From positions 37,013,739-37,077,738 of the forward strand of contig OZ025244.1 in the NCBI GenBank assembly GCA_964019155.1: 64,000 nucleotides of DNA, in the 5' to 3' direction. The notes below the pieces were generated by a model. That model had not been told where the DNA came from. It saw only the letters and a program-made list of their open reading frames with translations, and made no database searches. Every line of letters starts with the position of its first letter. Positions within the stretch are counted from its first letter, which is position 1. A program made the position numbers and the translations under genes. The DNA is from Osedax fenrisi. Lineage: Eukaryota; Annelida; Polychaeta; Sabellida; Siboglinidae. This document shows positions 43,599 through 57,243 of this stretch, piece by piece.

Positions 43599-45430
43599 GG
43601 ATAAGTGAACACCTAATACGGAGGACACTTTAACATTAAATAGTCTTAACATTGTATGACTCAATATTTGTATTCAAAAATTACAATATATTTATATTAT
43701 ATGAATCATATATAATATGATTATATATGATAATATTGATTAATCTTTTTATTAAATATATAACGGGGGTGTCCGTATTCGGAATACGGATACCCTGTAT
43801 ATACATATAATATTATAATACGGACATACTATATACCACTATAGTGGTTACCCTATAGGATATATTATATATTATTATTGAACAAATAAGATAAATTACA
43901 TTACTTATAATTATTATTATGAATAAAATATATAATTTATTTAGTAATTATTATTTTATTATTTTGCATATACGCATTCATGCGTATACAGTATATATAT
44001 ATATATGTGTGTGTGTATGTATATATTAACATACATATAAATATACGTGAATATGCATACATGCGGTGTAATAATCATATATATTAGAATCACCTATTTG
44101 TAATTTCAATGATAATAATGTACACATTCATTATAGCCACTCTCGTAATAGTTCGATCTATCAATAAATGCATATATGCATATTCGATATAAAGAAACTT
44201 TCTTTATGTCGATGGTATGAATACACGCACGATGTCGCACGAACTTATATTACATTTTATTTCAGTGATATGATATTATAAAATTGTAACATAGAATCAA
44301 GCATTTTCATTGGTCATGTGGCCCGTATTGCTAACATTAAGTGCCCGTATTGCAAACATTTGATACACCTGTTAAATAACCCCTCACACACTTAATATTT
44401 AATATAAAGTAGAATGTATACATTTATATTCTTCGTATTTAATAAATCTGTCCAAAGGTGCTCTGAAATATTTAATTAATACTAGATTTATCAATGTAAA
44501 TGGTTGATAACTAAATTATTATTTAGTAAATTTTCATTTGTAAACTATTTTTTGATATAATGATCAATATCAGAATTTTGAATGCACATATTAAAATAAA
44601 AAATACTGATTATTAATAGAAATATGAAACTGAATAAATCTTGTATATATTTTTTTTTGATTTGAACAATAGTTACTGAGATATCGCAGTGGCCCGTATT
44701 AGACATAATTCCCCTACAAATACAGTATCTAAATAATATAATTATTAGAAGTAAATTCATATTTATTTGATATTTATGAAAAACAGAATAGTTGATATGC
44801 TGAATGCTGATTGGTTATGTTTATATTGTATCCATATTAATACATCAATATTCATTATTGTATTAATTAATAATTGCAACTGAAGTATCTAAATAATAAT
44901 CAGGAAACGCATACATAAATTTATGGTATTAATATTATAACGTAAGTGATTTTTATGAAAAGTAGAATAGTTCACATGCTGAGTGCTGATTGGTTATATA
45001 TATATCCTATAGGATGTATGTATTAAAACATCAAGAGTGTCCGTATTAAGGATTTATATGACATCTATATATGTATACATATATATATATATATGCATAA
45101 ATATAGCATATATGCAATAACTTAATTAATATTTGATATCAAATATAGCTATTATTTATATAATGTTTAGAATGCTTTATTTTATATTAATATAGTTGTT
45201 ATATCGATACATTTATATATTCGTGAGAAGGTTTAAAGAAAATAAATAATAAAAAAAATAGTTTATTGGATATATAAGCACTATTTTGAATAATTAAACA
45301 ATAAAAAATACTTATTTAGATTATTTATATAATTATGAATATTCATTAAACATTTTTGTATAGAATTTATGGTTTATAGATACCGATAGTGTCCGTATTC
45401 GGGCACTGTCCTTATTTGGTTACTTTCCCC
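43599..45430. mobile_element. TA-flanked foldback/MITE-like element, copy 1, right arm
   Basis: Mirror of 17359..19190, same length (1832 bp), TA at 43597..43598 and 45431..45432. Confidence 0.7.
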
Positions 45431-45432
45431 TA

Positions 45433-47017
45433 TATAGGTTATATTCACTAACCGTACGACGAATGCCTTATATAGTAAATATATATATATATATATATAT
45501 AATTACAAATAAGAATTTATTTATAAATTCTATTTGAATTGAAATATGTACTTTTATATTATTTATATCTAAATTCTAAATAATATAATGTGCACAAACA
45601 TGTAGGTATTGTACATATTGTACTTGATATTATGGTTTTAATAAAATGATATTGAAATTAATTTAAATGCAAGTTTTTGGTTTGCATATTAGATTCAAAT
45701 AGTTATTCCTAGAAATATAATAAGATAAAATCATACAAGCCTACTATAAATGTATCCATATAAATATGTCTTATCATTTCTAATAATCTATATATATATA
45801 TATTTAGAATCATCAAGTACATATATTCCAGTAAATTATCATATATGCAATATATTTATTAATTTTATTTGATAATTCATAATATATTATACTAGGAATT
45901 AATTATTATTCCAAAAAATAAACAAAATATAATTTAATTAAATAATAAATTTCCAATTTGAAACAAACGAATTTAAAATAAATTATAAATAAAAAAATAA
46001 TTTACCGATAAATCTATAATTTCAATATATTAATTCTAGATCTAAATCTCATATATTTTAGGTCACGGTGCTGAATAATAAAAACCCCGCGGGTTTGATA
46101 TCTAAGTACACGGGGAATATATTCTTATGAAATTGTATACACATTATACACATATAGGATTAAGCTATATGTGTAATTAAATATATATATATATATATCT
46201 TTTAGATGTATACATCGATATACACATTGGTGTTTCTGTATCGCAGTGTTAATCTTTATTTTGTATGTTTAATGTTTATTGATTTAATATATGTAATATA
46301 TATTTATTTCATTTATTATTTAATTACGGGCTGATTGGATAATTAGTGTATTTAATCCCGAATAGTATATATATCAAACTATAGTTTGATATGATTTGTA
46401 AAATATATATATATATATATATATACTATATATATCTATAGAAATTATGTTTCCATAATAATCATCCGGATAATCATATGTAATGTCTATTATATTTGTG
46501 AAATTATATATTATTTACCTATCGTAAATTCTATAAAAAATATATTAAATTAAAAAATAAGTAAATAAATAGTTTTGAAAATTGTAAACAAATAACAATA
46601 CAATTTAAAATATAATAATTGTCAATGAATATTATTTTCTATAAAATTATTTTTAATACTAAACATTGTATAATTAAAAATATTGTTAATCATTATATAT
46701 TGTACTGAATATACATACATATTATTATTTATAATAACTCATATCTAATACCATACTAAATATGCTATATTTAAAATATAATTGTATACTTATCAGTGTA
46801 ATAATTCAATCAATATATGGAGACCATTTTATGGTGAGTACTCTAGTATTATAAACAACTATAATATCGACATCATTGTAATAGTTTATTACTTAATGTA
46901 TTATAAATATGTATTAAGTAATACCTTACTGTTATATATATATATACCTCGAGTTATATATATGCATAATCTATAGTTAATATTATTTTTTTAAATCATT
47001 TTCTTATCACTCTTTTG

Positions 47018-47050
<33 letters not shown>

Positions 47051-47830
47051 GGTAGGAATAATTATTAGAATATTTATTTTCGCTTTATTTTAGTTTATAA
47101 ATTAAATATATATTAATGTGTGTATTATTTTTCCTAAAGCTAAATACATCATATTATAGGGTTTTACACGATACGCAAAATTCCTCCCGTGAGAATTTGT
47201 TGCCTATTGAACTTGCTATGAAATGTAAATAGAATATTTTAGATATTTTGCGCGGTAAGTTCCAGCATTTTACAGATTGTGTGAAAACCTCATAAGTTAT
47301 TTCCTAGTAATATTTGTATATAATAATAATAATAATATTTATTAGAAGAATTAAAATTTTTTCTGTTAAATTATAATGATATTTATAATATTTTCTTCTA
47401 AGGGGCTTCAAAATAATATGACTATTTCTGTTGTTTTTGTTGACTATATGTATATAATTTATATATATATATAATTAGATATTCTACTATATATATGTGT
47501 GTGTATGTGTGTGTGGTATATATATATATATATATATATATATACTATCTATAGATACAATATATATTGATCTCAACAATCACTAGAGTTTTGTCAATCA
47601 GTATTATGTGTATTAATGTGATATATTTCTTACATATTTGAGTAAATATTTACATAAATAATATCGCTATTTAAAGTTTAATTATTATCGTACATTAGTA
47701 ATAGTTATTGATACAAATAATAAATGTTGGATAAATAATACAAATTATAGGTAAAATAAATTGTTTAGCGAATATAATAATTCCATAACACTTGTAAATA
47801 ATTCAATATTTAAAAGTTTTTATGCATATA
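45433..47830. other. AT-rich non-coding stretch (mirror of 14933..17356)
   Basis: No gene. The (TA)n at 47019..47048 is about half the length of its left-arm partner. Confidence 0.6.
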
Positions 47831-48249
47831 CATAGATAGATAGATAGATAGATATATTTATTGGATTAATTAATGTCGTTCTTTTTTTTTTCATTTATTA
47901 TTCTTTTTCGTTTCTTTCTTCGTTTCCAAATGGCTTCAAAATAAGACCTTGATCTTTTCGGGTTGTTGCCAGTGATTTATTCATACATGGGACAGGAACA
48001 GTGATTGTTTAATTATAATAGTTAGCTATATATTTCGTATTTACATAAAAGATAATAATAAATAAATAAAATAGAGTAGATAGACAAAATTTGACATTAA
48101 CAAAAATCAAAATCAAAATAATAATAACAAAAATAATCTATACATACATATATATTTGATATAGGTTTTATATTTTTATTTTATTTTATTTTAGTTTTTT
48201 TAATATGTTAATTTTATTAAATTAATTTTAAATTCATTAATTTTTTAAT

Positions 48250-51215
48250 TTATCTATAATATAATTCATCATTGAGTAACATATTTTTTACTCTTTTCTT
48301 GAACAAATTTTCATTTTTTATATTTTGTATATTTGTTGGAAGTAAGTTCCAAAGTTTTGGACCTTTTATCAGTAAACTATTTATTGTTCTTGTTGATTTT
48401 GAAATTGGTATAGTATACGTTTTATTTGTTCGTGGAGTATATTTATTATTATGTTTTTTGTGTATTTTAGTTAAATTTGTTGGTAATTGATTATAATATT
48501 GTTTATGCATATATATTAGTGTATTATAATATGTTAGCTTATCTAATCTAAGTATTTTATTTGATGTGAATAATTCTTTTGTATGATCTCAAAATTTTCT
48601 TTTATTTATTATTCTTAAGGTTTTTTTTTGAATAATTGTTGTATTTAGGGTATTATTTGAGAATGTATTTCCCCAATGTATATTTTCATAGTTTAAGTAT
48701 GGTAGGAAAATACTAATATATATAATTATCAATGAATTTGTTTTAATGAATTTGCTCAATTTTGAGATTAAAAATTGAATTTGGAAGAGTTTGTTATTTA
48801 ATTTAATAATATGATTTTTAAAATCAAGTTTGCTATCAAGAATTATACCAAGATATTTATAATTATATACATTATTTATTAATGTATCATTTAATGAAAT
48901 AATATTGTTTTGATATTTATGTGAGTTGAAATTTATCATTTCTGTTTTACTAATATTGAGTTTTAACTTATTATATTTATACCATTTTTCTATTTTTATT
49001 AAGGTTTTTTTAATTAAATTTGTTAGTTCTATATTATTATCAGCTGTAAAAGTTATAGCAGTATCATCTGCATATACTGTAAACTTTACATTATTATCTT
49101 CTAAATATAATGGTAGATCATTGACATAAATTATGAATAGTAAAGGGCCTAGTATGGAGCCTTGGGGTACACCGATATCATTACTTATAATATCAGATAT
49201 TGTAATGTTAACTTTAACTAGTTGAGTTCTATTATGTAAATAGTTTTTTTATCAGTTTAAGAGGAATCCCTCTAATTCCATATTTATCTAATTTGCTAAT
49301 TATAATAGAATGATCAATAGTATCAAAGACTTTACTTAAATCTAAAAATAATGTATTTATTGCTTTATTTTCTTTTTTATTTTCCGTTATATGGTTGTAA
49401 ATATCTAGTGTAGCTTGAGTGGTATTATGTTTTTTAAGGAAACCATATTGAGTAGTATTTATTATGTTATTATTTTGTATGAATTGCATTAGTCTATTAT
49501 ATATTATTTTTTCTAGTATTTTCGATAGTTGACTTAAAATTGATATTGGTCTATATATAGATATAGTTAGATATAATATTGATATTATTTTTGTTATGAA
49601 TTGGTCTAATGGAGGATAATTTCATTTTTAGGGGAAAAGTTCCTGACGATAAACATAGATTAAAAATATGGCTTAATGGAAGGTCAATGTAATCTTTTGA
49701 AATTTTTAACAATTTCATGTTTAGATAATCAGTGTCTAGAGAAGTCTTTGATTTATTATTTTGTATAATAGAATTTATCTCATGTGTTGATGTGGGATGA
49801 AGATATATTGATTTAGATATTGGTGTAATGTTAATTGGGTTGATGTTATTTATGGGAGAGGTGAATTATTTATTTATGGATTGACTTGTATTTATAAAAT
49901 AAGAGTTAAATGCATTTGCTATTTGTTTATCATTATTGAATTTATTTTCGAATTCATCTATTATATAATTTGGAGATTGTTTAATTTGCTGTTTATTTAT
50001 GAGGTTATTTATTAAATTCCAATTTTCTTTAGTAGATATACTATTTTTTATTTTACTATCTATATATGATTGCTTTGCTTTTTTAATATTTAAGGTTAAT
50101 TGATTTCTTAATTGTTTGTAGTTATATAAGTTGATTTCATTTTTATTATCTAAATAAATTTTATATAGTTTATACTTTTTATTAATGTCTCTTTTTATTT
50201 TATTTGTTATCCAATTTTTTGAAATAATATTTGAAGATATTTTATTTGTAAGTAGTGGGATAAATTGGTTAATTATTGATATATATATGGTATGCAATTT
50301 GTTGTATGAGTTTTCTGCATCATTTTCTTCGAGGACCGAATCCCAATTCGTATTTTTCAGTGCATTAACAAGTCTTTTAGTATTATTTATAGTTATTTTC
50401 CTTGTTTTAATTTCATTTGAGTTATTTCGTATTTTGGTTTTTATTTTAATTATTGTATATATTGGGAGGTGGTCTGTCAAGTCTTCTAAGAGTATTCCAC
50501 TATTATAAATATTTGTTGTGTTTATATAAGTGTAAATTTGATCTATAGTTGAAGTGTTACTTTTATTGAATTGGGGTCTAGTGTTTTGAAGACTTTGAGG
50601 CGTTAGTCCTAATTGATTTATTAAAATGTTTAATTGAGATGGTTTGGGATCATTTGTTATGCTATTAAAATCACCCATAATTATTAAATCGTGTGCAATA
50701 TATTTATGAAATTTACTATATAACATATTTATAAGATCTGCAGTTTTATTGAAAGGGCTACTATAAAGGCATGAAATTATTATTTTTTTATTTTTTTTAA
50801 GTTTAATTTCTATTGTAAGTGTTTCTAAATAATCTTTTATATTAAAAGTAAGGTCTTTTATAAGTTCATATTGAATATCTTTTATAACATATATTGAAAC
50901 ACCACTACCTCTACATTTATTTTGTTTCTATATATAGTTTGTTTGATATGTGTAGTTTGTTATATTATTATTGAAGTCATTATTACTATTTAACCAGGTT
51001 TCAGATAAACATATAATATGAGGTTTGATTATTAACGTATCTATAAATTCTCTTAATTTATCCAGGTTTTGAGTAAGACTTCTAATATTTATGTGTATAA
51101 TTATCAGATTATTTTTATTTATTATTAATTCTTTTGTTATACTATTAAATTGTTGTGTTGTTTTGTATTGGTTTGGTATCATATTATATTTAATCATCTC
51201 GTTTTTGTAGTTCAA
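48250..51215 (-). pseudogene. LINE ORF2: endonuclease/RT, broken, right arm
   Basis: Same domains and same shared breaks as the left-arm copy. Here codon TAC replaces the left-arm TAA stop, so the RT segment 49232..49489 (GFLKKHNTTQATLDIYN, then DLSKVFDTIDHS) is continuous. Other predicted differences: Tyr for Cys after DK, His for Leu in ENI.WGN, Met for Thr in VKN.LLND. Confidence 0.85.
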
Positions 51216-51708
51216 TTATTTTAAAAGTATCATTTCTATGCCGTACTACATATTTATTATGTATTGTTGATTTATTTTTAGCTTCGATAGATAGTTTTTT
51301 GATAGTCTCCAACTCAACCTTATTTTATTCTTTTGATATGCTTATATTTTTTAATTTGGAGTTTTTTAATTTGTTTGCATTTTGTATTATATTATTGATT
51401 TCTATTTCAGAGTTTAAAATAATTTTTAAGGGCCTGATGACATTATCATTTTCTTGGTATTTTCCTAATCTAAAATAGTTTTTTATATTATAATTTGTGT
51501 TGACTAGGTCTACAATTTCTGTTATATTTTTTTTTTCTTCAAAATTTCTTGTTTCGTAATTAGAATCTATTGTTTGTTTAACATTATAGAGTATAATAGT
51601 TTTATTTCTTATTTCATTTAAGTTTTTTTCATTTAGGGTTTTATTTATAGTCGTTGATAGCTTTTTTTGAAGTGTATTATTGAGGTTAATGTTAGTGATC
51701 TCAGCAAA
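51190..51708 (-). pseudogene. LINE ORF1 C-terminal part, open in right arm
   Basis: The extra A compared with the left arm keeps the frame open through FRLGKYQENDNVIRPLKIIL to the TAA at 51190..51192. It still lacks its N-terminus, so it is a fragment. Confidence 0.7.
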
Positions 51709-51991
51709 TGTTCATTGATCATTGCAAGTGCTTGTTACATGTAACGTTACTCGCTTTCATTTTTTATATTATTTATATTATGCGATTTCTTAATTTGTTT
51801 ATAAAATATTTATTTTCCCTAATTTTTATCGAGGAAATACCTATATTAACATTCACGTACATATTATATTTAATTTGTGTTTATATATATATATATACTG
51901 CTATATTTCATGCTACAGTATATTCTATAAACATACATACGAAATGTATCTTAACAAACGAAGCAGTCAAATTTATATCGTATATATTTTT

Positions 51992-52312
51992 AAAAAAACG
52001 AGCCCGAGCCGAGCCGATATTCTAGCCAAACTAGACCGAGCCGAGTTGAGACTATTACAAAACATAACCGAGCAGAAATTATACTTTTTTAAGTTACATT
52101 TTAATCCTAATTTTAAATGTCATCTAGATATGTAGGATCCTACTGATGCCGATCTTCTTAATGCCAAGCCGATACTTTTGATTATTGATGGCGAGCCGAT
52201 ATATTCATTTTCCGGACAAAAAAACGAGCCAGAGCGGAGCTGAGAATTTAGCCAAACGAGTCCGAGCCTGGCCGAGCCGATATTCTAATAAAACGAGCCC
52301 GAACCGAGTTGA
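51992..52312. repeat. Degenerate CGAGCC-motif repeat, right arm
   Basis: Mirror of 10451..10770. Confidence 0.6.
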
Positions 52313-52811
52313 TAATTTAGGTAACTGATACTGAGACTGCATCTATAGATGCATATATAGATACATATATGTATTAAGATTGAGCATAATTTACAACACT
52401 ATTGCACACTGATTTGTATTGTATACCCATTATTAATGATCGTGCCTATATTTATAATAATTTATTTATTTTCTATACAAACAAATATAGTTGTATCAAA
52501 GGAACCACCTTTCTATAAATATTTAAATACACTTAAGAGGTGGATATTATGTATTTAAAACATTCCTAGACTTTTATTCAATATAGATAGAGATCAACTT
52601 TTGCTTATAGCGAATGCTGTGTATTCCATTGTGTAGAGCTGTTTTAAAGTCAACACGTATGTTGTACGCTGAATAGAGAAGCGTTGATTATGCATCAATG
52701 TTTTTCTATCACGTTGTATTATTCCAGGCACCCTACATACTTTAGAAATTATTCATTATACTAATGTTCTATTGAATCCACAATGTTTGAAAAATAACCT
52801 ATATATATAAC

Positions 52812-52890
<79 letters not shown>

Positions 52891-53607
52891 TATATAAATA
52901 TAAATATATAAATATAAATATAATATATAAATGTATTATTAAGGATACATAAACTCACTTACATTTTATAATATTAATTAATATTTTAATTTCAATTATT
53001 GATTTCCAATATTATACTAATCTACATATTAATATTGTATATATAATATTGTATAGTACAGAATGAAAATTGTTTATCGAATATATAAATATTTCGAGGA
53101 AATTCTACTTTTGTAATTAATTAATTTTTAAATTTTCCTATGAAGTCTTTTTAATCCTTGATTTAATTTTTATTTATTTATTTTTTTCAGTTTTATCATC
53201 TCTGTATTCTATTATATAGAATAATTAATAATTATGCACGTTTATACACACCAGAATGTTTATAAACCGGGTTATTATGTAATATTTACCAATGAATCGA
53301 TAGGTTCTCAAATAATATTGGAGCTATAGTTCCGTATACGGAATTATATTATCAACAGATTATAATTTTAACTGCAGTTAATCTTCCATGGAAGATATAG
53401 GTATGGTATATATAAAGGTATGGTATGGTATATAATATATACCATATATATTTACTATATATATAGAGATATAAGTGATATGATATCCACAAGTAAGATA
53501 TTACATTTTCAAAATTACAAATTTATATTTATAAGTCATTTACCAGTTCGATAGAAAAAGTATTTCAGTTAGAATGCGTAACCATAGAAGAATAATTGTC
53601 TACACAT

Positions 53608-53657
<50 letters not shown>

Positions 53658-54024
53658 GCCATATATAGGCGCCGAAATAGGGTGGTATACCTATAGGGAA
53701 CATAAACTCTGCTTTAAATATTCGAGGAATGAATATAATTGGTTCTATTCAAATATGAATACATATTTTTTTAGAGTCCTAGGAAGCTTCCTGTCCGGAA
53801 CTTAGATGAATATTCATACAATATTTTTAACTTATAATCAAATGGCTCTATATATAGATCCATTTGATTATCTATAGATTATAATGTTATTGTGCATTAT
53901 AATGTCACTTCGTAGTCGCACTCATATTAAGAAATGCTAGGTTTTAACTAGAGCAGTTATTTATACACAATTATATAAGTTAAATTCTAAATATTATTTG
54001 ACCTATTTTATTGGACCGGAAGCC
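52313..54024. other. AT-rich non-coding stretch (mirror of 8738..10450)
   Basis: (TA)n at about 52818..52887 is longer than its left-arm partner. Hairpin at about 53834..53871. Confidence 0.6.
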
Positions 54025-54091
54025 GTCTGGGCTTGAACCTGCGTCCTATTACTTGTTCGTCTGACGCATTATCCAACTAAGTCACCCAGAC
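54025..54091 (-). ncRNA. tRNA-derived sequence, right arm
   Basis: Mirror of 8671..8737 with the same A-box and B-box. Confidence 0.5.
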
Positions 54092-54174
54092 TTTTCACTA
54101 TGTGTATATATCTATATGTATTAATCTAGCATAACTTATCGAGTAGTGTAACCTCCTGCCATCGTACACTTCAG

Positions 54175-54834
54175 ATGGATTGCGAACTTAGTCCAAAAGG
54201 CGGAGTTCTGACGTCACACATGACCGGAGTTAATCGATTCCGAGAGATTCGTTGCCGAAACGTAAAGCTTGTGCTGGTATCGTGGCGGGCGTTCAATACC
54301 TACACCGAGAAGGATACGGACGCCTACCTGGAACGTCTCGACCTATCGGTGAACAGACTGGAACGCCTCCCCTACGAAATGGCGGTCGACTTCCGCAAAC
54401 TGCGTCTGCTAAACGTATCTCACAACCGTATATCGTCGATCGAGCGGGAGCTATTCAAAAATTCGTACGCGTTCGAGCATCTCGATTTCTCGTACAACCG
54501 GATCATAAGTTTCGATGCCGTTATAAAAGACATGCGCCTACTACGCACGGTTGACGTCTCGCACAACCAGTACGTGAAGTTCAGAGAGCTGACTTTCTCG
54601 GCTTTTTACGCCTCGAACGGGAATATCACCGGTAGGATATTCAGAGCTCTCCGAGTGGCGGTACCGTGTAATCGGCGCCATCTTTGCTGGACGCTGAAAA
54701 CGGTCACCGATCTTAACATCGCCTCCGATAAGGACACGATGTCCTGCCCGGAAGTCGACTGGTCGCTGAGGTGTTACCTTCACAAGTGCGACGTGGAACA
54801 ACGCGTTAAATTTGCGAAAATTTGTGACGGTTAA
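54175..54834 (+). CDS. LRR protein exon, right-arm copy
   Basis: A 219-codon open frame, about half G+C in an otherwise very AT-rich region. Cys3 and Cys27 bracket an LRR N-cap-like start. Four leucine-rich repeats follow: residues 52..75 (LERLDLSVNRLERLP), 76..99 (LRLLNVSHNRISSIE), 100..122 (FEHLDFSYNRIISFD) and 123..146 (LRTVDVSHNQYVKFR). A cysteine-containing C-terminal cap-like segment (residues about 160..217) comes next, then TAA. No transmembrane segment. Such modules are usually extracellular binding domains. The ATG is preceded by CACTTCAG, a good splice acceptor, so this may be a last exon and the ATG an internal Met; no signal peptide follows it. The neighbours are mobile elements only. 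A paralogous copy is at 7928..8587. Confidence 0.72.
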   Translation: MDCELSPKGGVLTSHMTGVNRFREIRCRNVKLVLVSWRAFNTYTEKDTDAYLERLDLSVNRLERLPYEMAVDFRKLRLLNVSHNRISSIERELFKNSYAFEHLDFSYNRIISFDAVIKDMRLLRTVDVSHNQYVKFRELTFSAFYASNGNITGRIFRALRVAVPCNRRHLCWTLKTVTDLNIASDKDTMSCPEVDWSLRCYLHKCDVEQRVKFAKICDG

Positions 54835-54869
54835 CTCATAATTAGCGTTACTACATATATACATATGTA

Positions 54870-54902
<33 letters not shown>

Positions 54903-55466
54903 CTACCATGATAATGTAAAACAACACATATATTAGTACATATTAATTAAATATATTTAATATATATTAAAAATTCGTTTAAATATGAAATAGTATAACA
55001 CCTATAGATAGTTGGTATTATTATTAGTATTCGTTATTAGATTATATGGTTTATTAAGATATAATATTACCTAATAGTTTAATTAAATATATTAAGAATA
55101 ATTAATAGAGTTTCGTAATACTAATATTACGTCGTGATCTATACAGTAACACACAGGAATGTTAAGAAATTCTGCAATCATTTTTCTAAAGGTAACCTAG
55201 AATCATATATGTATATAAGAATATACATACATAATATACATATGCATAATATATATAGATCTTTTTAAAATAATTGAAATTTATATTTAACATATTATTA
55301 TATATAATATATATATTATAGTTATTATTGTGCAGTGAGTCAGGAATTAAGAAATATGTTATTTTAAAAATACGTAATTCAATATAAATGTATTAATTAT
55401 GCAAATATTATATAATAATCTTTTGATAAAACATATTTATAGTTCGCTCCCTATATATATAGGGAG

Positions 55467-55501
<35 letters not shown>

Positions 55502-56345
55502 CTAGCTATAGCTAATACTTAAATTTCGTAAAATAATTGAGTTTCATACAATATATATATAAGATTAGACAGGGCATAATATAAACGTTATACATATATT
55601 ATTACCTACATAAACTTATATTAAATGATATTTACTGAAAGTAATGTATTAATGTATACAATAATAATAATACTAGCGATTAGTATTGTAGTATTATTAC
55701 ATTATATAATATCATTCTCGTAATTGTAAAAGTAAAAAAACTTTAAATGAACGATCCTATAACATATATGTAGCATATATATATATATATTAGTAGATGT
55801 ATAGAATATATAATATATTAGTAAATAGATCGCAGTATCATTACTGATAATGGTTAACCAGTATATTTCATTGTATGACATCATTTTAAAATCGTGTATC
55901 ATTGATAATTAACCCCTCTCTACTTGTATCACTGCTATAATGTATTTTGAATAATACCAGCGGATTTATATATAACTATTATTTAATTACTATTAGTATG
56001 TATGTATTTTATGTAATATTTCATTGTCAGAATAATTCAATAAATACCCCAATTTAAAATTAAATATATATATATATATAAAATATATATATATATATAT
56101 ATATAAATAATGTATTAAATTGACCTTTAATCTTTTAAGAGCTATATTACAACACTACGGATGCAATTAAACCCTGCCGAAATAGTTAATATACGGAGTA
56201 TATAAATATACATATACTATATTATCATCGATATAATACCATTAATGGTTGCATTGTAGTGGAAATAGCTGTGTGGTGGTGTTGGTGTTGTTGATGTTGG
56301 TGGTGAATAAACAATCTAAACGTTTAGTGGTATAACTTAGTATAC
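54835..56345. other. AT-rich non-coding stretch up to hAT insertion
   Basis: Mirror of 6412..7927. The GTGGTGGTGTTGGTG tract is at 56273..56303. No gene. Confidence 0.6.
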
Positions 56346-56353
56346 CTCTAGGG
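56346..56353. repeat. hAT target-site duplication, left
   Basis: CTCTAGGG, repeated at 59194..59201 and single in the left arm. Confidence 0.95.
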
Positions 56354-56424
56354 CAGGGTTTCTTAAACTGTGGGCCAGGGCCCAAATTTGGTCCATGGGC
56401 CAAATTTGCTTGGGCCATGGGCCA

Positions 56425-56787
56425 AATATTCTTGGTCTAAATTGTCTAATTTCTTTTATTATTCAAAGATTATAAATAATATAAATATTCTTGGGCCAAA
56501 TATTCTTGGTCTAAATTGTCTAATTTCTTTTATTATTCAAAGATTATAAATAATATAAATATTCTTGGGCCAAATATTCTTGGTCTAAATTGTCTAATTT
56601 CTTTTATTATTCAAAGATTATAAATAATATAAATATTCTTGGGCCAAATATTCTTGGTCTAAATTGTCTAATTTCTTTTATTATTCAAAGATTATAAATA
56701 ATATAAATATTCTTGGGCCAAATATTCTTGGTCTAAATTGTCTAATTTCTTTTATTATTCAAAGATTATAAATAATATAAATATAAA
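56425..56787. repeat. 74-bp tandem repeat inside hAT, about 5 copies
   Basis: CTTGGTCTAAATTG recurs at 56431, 56505, 56579, 56653 and 56727, an exact 74-bp period with virtually identical units. Each unit carries GGGCCAAATATT, the subterminal motif, so the array multiplies putative transposase-binding sites. Confidence 0.93.
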
Positions 56788-56830
56788 TCTATAAAATCCA
56801 AATTAAAATTTGAAAAATAATTATAGAAAT

Positions 56831-57146
56831 AATACGTTTAAGGTTACTATTGTATGTATTGTAATGAAAATATGTATTGCAATAGTATACTTTATAATAT
56901 AAAGTTTATATTATAAAGTTTATAATATAGTAATTTATGTATTTAATTAAATTGAATTATTTATATTAATTAAATAATTTAAGACATAAATTTATAATAC
57001 GTTTAAGGTTACTATTGTATGTATTGTAATGAAAATATGTATTGCAATAGTATACTTTATATTATAAAGTTTATAATATAGTAATTTATGTATTTAATTA
57101 AATTGAATTATTTATATTAATTAAATAATTTAAGACATAAATTTAT
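56831..57146. repeat. 165-bp tandem duplication inside hAT
   Basis: AATACGTTTAAGGTTACTAT starts both copies, at 56831 and 56996. The second copy lacks 14 bp in the TTTATAATATAAAG part. Confidence 0.9.
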
Positions 57147-57243
57147 TAAATTCATATTTTTAAAATTTTAAAAATCATAGTAAAAAAGTATTTTATATAT
57201 CAAATAAATTAGATTTGAGCAACAATATCATTTAATTTTACAG

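Larger units (their letters stand above)
47831..51710 (-). mobile_element. Jockey/CR1-group LINE, right arm
   Basis: Mirror of 11041..14932, from the (GATA)n tail at 47835..47853 to the truncated 5' end. This copy is slightly less broken than the left one. Confidence 0.88.
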
